A stretch of 7,949 nt of DNA from Porticoccus sp. GTDB taxonomy: Bacteria > Pseudomonadota > Gammaproteobacteria > Pseudomonadales > Porticoccaceae. This document shows positions 5,436 to 7,949 of this stretch, piece by piece. The translations under genes and the position numbers were made by a program. Under the pieces are notes generated by a model, which was not told the origin of the DNA, made no database searches, and saw only the letters and a program-made list of their open reading frames with translations. The DNA lies in NCBI GenBank assembly GCA_023263825.1, contig JALQUJ010000068.1, forward strand, positions 1 to 7,949. Reading direction: 5' to 3'. The stretch's first letter is position 1; each line of letters begins with the position of its first letter.

Positions 5436-7535
5436 TCAAGGGCGTTGGGCTTGCCGCCTTAAGGGCAGATAGCTAAGGCTCATGAAGTCGGCCAATATAT
5501 TTCCTACCTCATATAAAATAGGATCTTTTTCAGATAAAACCCGCATGTGTTCTCCCGATTGGTCTAACCCTTCGCTATCTAGGTCTTCATCTGGCGTTGT
5601 TTGCCTTCTCCATTCTTCAACAGAGGCATAGGCTGGAAGTTCTTTAGCTATACGCCTTTTATTCTCGAGAGAAAGTAACTTGTTATCGTACTCTTTTGTT
5701 TCTTTACGCCGTGTTTCTTCATTCAATGATAGTTCTTTTATTTCACGACGCTGTTTAAACAGCGCTAGCTCGTCATTTAAATAAACGAGGTCAGGGTCTT
5801 TTTGCAAACGCTGTTGGTGCCGTGCTGTCAAGGTGTCCAGTGGTGCTTTAGTTAAATTGTATTTCCGGTGAGGTACTGCGGGAATTTTGTCCCAGGGTAA
5901 TGCATTCTCTTCACTGCTTTCACCCACTTTATCTACATCATAAATTGACGGTAATGCAATATCGGGTACTACGCCTTGATGCTGTGTACTGGTGCCTGAT
6001 ACCCGATAAAACTTTGATTCTGTTAATTTGATTTGGCCTTCTTGTACCGGTAGTTGAACCTGAACAGTACCCTTACCAAAGCTCTGTCCACCAACGACTA
6101 ACCCTCGTCCGTAATCCTGTATAGCACCAGCAAAAATTTCTGATGCAGAAGCACTTAATCGATTGATCAGTACCATTAATGGGCCCTTGTAGTAGGCATT
6201 GGCACGGGAACGGTAATTGCGAGAAACAAATTGATCAGCGTGTCTGACTTGGACTATAGGGCCGGGATCAATAAACAAGTCTGTCAGTGTTGTGGCTTCC
6301 TGTAAGAAGCCGCCACCATTGTTACGTAAGTCCAGAATGATACCATCCACTTTTTCAGCTCTGAGCTCTTCAAGAAGCTTCATGACATCTTTTGTTGTGC
6401 TTTTAAAGTTTGGGTCCCGGTTATAATAGGCTTCAACATCTAAATAAAATGTTGGGACAGCAATAACTCCCAGTTTGTAGTTGCCTGATTCATTGTTCAC
6501 TTCGATAACTTCGGCTTTGGCCGCTTGTTCTTCGAGCTGAATTTTATCCCGCACAATGGCTATTTCACGGCTGATTCCTGCCGATTCACCTTTAGATGGA
6601 ATGATTTCAAGGCGAACCACACTATCTTTTTCACCACGAATAAGTTCAACCACATCATCTAGACGCCAGCCAATGACATCAACCATTTCTTCTTTATCTT
6701 GAGCTACAGCTACAATTTTATCGCCAGCTTTTAGGATGCCATGTTTATCAGCGGGACCGCCGGGTAAGACACGGACAATTTTGGTGTGTTCATCTTCTAG
6801 CTGAAGAACTGCTCCAATGCCTGTCAATGAGAGTGACATCGCTATTTGAAAGTTCTCCATGGAGCGTGGGGAGAAGTAGGACGTGTGTGGGTCATAAAGA
6901 CTGGCCAGGGCATTCATATAAACCTGAAATATGTCTTCTCCATCACGCTGTGCAAGCTGTTTTTTCAAATTGGTATAGCGTTTTATTAATAGTTCGCGTG
7001 CAGCCTCTGGCTCTTTGTCATTTAATTTGAGGCGCAAATACGCTTCTTTAATCCGTTTGCGCCAGTAGTCATCGGCATCCTCAACTGTTGCAGGCCATTG
7101 GTTGGCTTCTACATCATAAGGAAGGTATTCATCTTTCGACAGGTCAAATTCAAAATCACTTTTTAATAGCTTGATATTGCTGTCGAGCCTATCGATAGCG
7201 CGCTGATAGTAGCGGTTGTAAATTTTATACCCAGGGCTGAGTTCACCTTTTTTTAGCATGTCATCAAGGCTGCTATCCCATTGCTGGAATTCTGTAATGT
7301 CGATTTTAAGTAGATAGCTTTTAGCGGGGTCTAGCTGATCGACATACTGATTTAACAGGCTTTTTGAAAGCTGGTCATCGAGGGGCTGCTGACGGTAGTG
7401 TTTAGTCGTTAGCTTGTCGATGATTTCAATGGCAGTTTTAGACTGGTTTTCTGTAAATTCGATGTCAGCTACGACGATTGAATTCATAGAAATCAGTAAT
7501 AGTGCTGGAATAAATGTTTTGCGTAAAAAAAGCAT
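5436..7535 (-). CDS. prc: Carboxy-terminal (tail-specific) processing protease Prc
   Basis: This 699-aa periplasmic serine protease degrades proteins with non-polar C-termini and trims cell-wall enzymes and lipoproteins in its known relatives (E. coli Prc, 682 aa). An N-terminal signal peptide has RK at 5-6, a hydrophobic core at 8-22 and likely cleavage after VVA (23). An N-terminal helical domain covers about 25-230. A PDZ domain covers about 238-325 (LTGIGAVL, GGPADKHGILKAGDKI). The S41 protease core covers about 350-530, with the LDLRNNGGG motif at 401-409. The catalytic set aligned to E. coli is Ser463 (SASASEIF), Asp474 (QDYG) and Lys488 (FGKGTVQ). The C-terminal helical domain is charged and rich in Glu, Lys and Arg at 560-650. 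The ATG start is supported by the signal peptide, although no strong ribosome binding site is visible. The E. coli neighbours proQ and htpX are absent; xthA follows instead. Confidence 0.97.
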   Translation of the reverse strand: MLFLRKTFIPALLLISMNSIVVADIEFTENQSKTAIEIIDKLTTKHYRQQPLDDQLSKSLLNQYVDQLDPAKSYLLKIDITEFQQWDSSLDDMLKKGELSPGYKIYNRYYQRAIDRLDSNIKLLKSDFEFDLSKDEYLPYDVEANQWPATVEDADDYWRKRIKEAYLRLKLNDKEPEAARELLIKRYTNLKKQLAQRDGEDIFQVYMNALASLYDPHTSYFSPRSMENFQIAMSLSLTGIGAVLQLEDEHTKIVRVLPGGPADKHGILKAGDKIVAVAQDKEEMVDVIGWRLDDVVELIRGEKDSVVRLEIIPSKGESAGISREIAIVRDKIQLEEQAAKAEVIEVNNESGNYKLGVIAVPTFYLDVEAYYNRDPNFKSTTKDVMKLLEELRAEKVDGIILDLRNNGGGFLQEATTLTDLFIDPGPIVQVRHADQFVSRNYRSRANAYYKGPLMVLINRLSASASEIFAGAIQDYGRGLVVGGQSFGKGTVQVQLPVQEGQIKLTESKFYRVSGTSTQHQGVVPDIALPSIYDVDKVGESSEENALPWDKIPAVPHRKYNLTKAPLDTLTARHQQRLQKDPDLVYLNDELALFKQRREIKELSLNEETRRKETKEYDNKLLSLENKRRIAKELPAYASVEEWRRQTTPDEDLDSEGLDQSGEHMRVLSEKDPILYEVGNILADFMSLSYLPLRRQAQRP

Positions 7536-7549
7536 ATTGTTTTCAGTGT

Positions 7550-7579
7550 TTTATATATTTTTTGATGATGTTTGATCAA
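7550..7579 (-). promoter_or_regulatory. Candidate sigma-70 promoter of prc
   Basis: On the minus strand TTGATC (7579-7574) is followed after 18 bases by TATAAA (7555-7550), or after 16 bases by TATATA (7557-7552). Each box matches the consensus at four or five of six positions. The start point would be only about ten bases before the prc ATG, an unusually short leader that fits the missing ribosome binding site but also weakens the call. Confidence 0.35.
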
Positions 7580-7594
7580 ATTAGTGTATCAAAC
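7570..7594. repeat. Inverted repeat over the candidate prc -35 region
   Basis: Perfect 7-bp arms GTTTGAT (7570-7576) and ATCAAAC (7588-7594) lie 11 bp apart. The left arm overlaps a smaller exact palindrome, TTTGATCAAA (7571-7580). The position over the candidate -35 box fits an operator, but the binder is unknown and the AT-rich context makes chance possible. A separate 12-bp dyad, ACCTTGTAAGGT, lies at 7609-7620. Confidence 0.35.
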
Positions 7595-7740
7595 TTCCTT
7601 GTTTATAGACCTTGTAAGGTACTAAATGTTTGCAGTTTTACCATAAAAACTTTTTGCTGGTATGAATTCCCGCTATTTTTCTTGTAAAGTAGGTTATGTT
7701 CTCAACAGATCATATCCGTTGATATATGGTTCATAGATGG

Positions 7741-7769
7741 TTGATCGATGAAAGATACGATGGAATTAT
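7741..7769 (+). promoter_or_regulatory. Candidate sigma-70 promoter of the pteridine-reductase-like gene
   Basis: TTGATC (7741-7746), a 17-bp spacer and AATTAT (7764-7769) each match the consensus at four of six positions. Transcription would begin near 7776, leaving a leader of about 45 bases. This is weak evidence, but it is the best-spaced pair I found before the gene. Confidence 0.3.
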
Positions 7770-7820
7770 GGCCCATTCTTATTGTGAGCCATAGTCAGCA
7801 GAAGCGATTCGAGTAAACAT

Positions 7821-7949
7821 ATGTCAAAAAAAGATAATCATCCGGCAGCATTGGTGACAGGTGGTGCCACTCGCTTGGGATTAGCTTTTGCAAGGTCTTT
7901 GGCACAGCGTGGTTATGATATAGCGCTCCATTATCATTCATCGAATAGT
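7821..7949 (+). CDS. Short-chain dehydrogenase/reductase, pteridine-reductase-like, 3' truncated by the window edge
   Basis: Only the first 43 codons are present. They show the N-terminal Rossmann motif of the SDR family: a beta strand AALVTG, the glycine-rich turn TGGATRLGLA (residues 14-23) that binds NAD(P), the first helix, and a second strand ending in LHYHSS (37-42). Arg18 in the turn and the HYHSS sequence are typical of pteridine reductases (PTR1/FolM type), which reduce dihydrobiopterin or dihydrofolate with NADPH; other SDR classes rarely have this combination. The catalytic Tyr-x3-Lys lies beyond the window, so the substrate remains uncertain. The start is the only ATG in frame after an upstream stop at 7785-7787; a weak GAG seven bases upstream may be the ribosome binding site. 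It is divergent from prc, and there is no visible link to the other genes. Confidence 0.8.
   Translation, partial: MSKKDNHPAALVTGGATRLGLAFARSLAQRGYDIALHYHSSNS

Noticed and set aside
7630..7656. AGTTTT / AAAACT hairpin followed by Ts, as a possible terminator
   Set aside because: The stem is only six pairs with one GC pair, and no rightward gene ends there.
7658..7736. 24-codon ORF starting ATGAATTCC in the prc / reductase spacer
   Set aside because: No ribosome binding site, no recognisable composition or motif; expected by chance.
7748..7816. 22-codon open frame ending five bases before the pteridine-reductase-like start, a possible leader peptide
   Set aside because: It has no clear ribosome binding site, no notable codon run, and overlaps the candidate promoter, so it would probably not be transcribed in full.
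1..7949. Search for a novel system: mobile elements, CRISPR, toxin-antitoxin, defence genes, tRNA or other RNA genes
   Set aside because: All long genes belong to well-known housekeeping families; no terminal repeats, regular spaced repeats, or transposase, nuclease-defence or tRNA signatures were seen.

Overview
The window is a 7.9 kb stretch of ordinary chromosome, most likely from a gammaproteobacterium of marine or aquatic type. This rests on the gene families and layout: a divergent ETF/ETF-ubiquinone oxidoreductase locus as in Pseudomonas-type genomes, a full-length Prc protease of the E. coli type, an ExoIII-type XthA, and moderate GC content. Genus cannot be assigned from the sequence alone.

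Layout, left to right. (1) The 3' two-thirds or more of a TetR-family regulator (+), closed by a hairpin terminator that overlaps its stop codon. (2) ETF-ubiquinone oxidoreductase (-), convergent with the regulator. (3) A 345 bp divergent control region carrying a TetR-type 20 bp palindrome and other inverted repeats. (4) etfB-etfA (+), overlapping by one base. (5) A bidirectional terminator, then a short open frame on the minus strand that looks like a small charged protein or a remnant of one. (6) xthA (-). (7) prc (-), 52 bp upstream of xthA on the same strand. (8) A 285 bp divergent control region. (9) The first 43 codons of a short-chain dehydrogenase that resembles pteridine reductases (+), cut by the window edge.

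How the genes work together. EtfBA collects electrons from acyl-CoA and other flavoprotein dehydrogenases. ETF-QO passes them to ubiquinone in the membrane, so regions 2-4 form one pathway linking fatty-acid or amino-acid oxidation to respiration. The palindrome between the divergent units and the TetR gene beside the cluster suggest joint control by an acyl-CoA-type or similar repressor, but that link is inference. The right half is housekeeping: DNA base-excision repair (XthA), periplasmic protein turnover (Prc) and probably reduced-pterin metabolism.

I see no mobile element, CRISPR array, RNA gene, toxin-antitoxin pair or defence system. The items most worth a second look are the operator-like palindrome, the structured etfBA leader, and the frame-broken small ORF next to the xthA stop.
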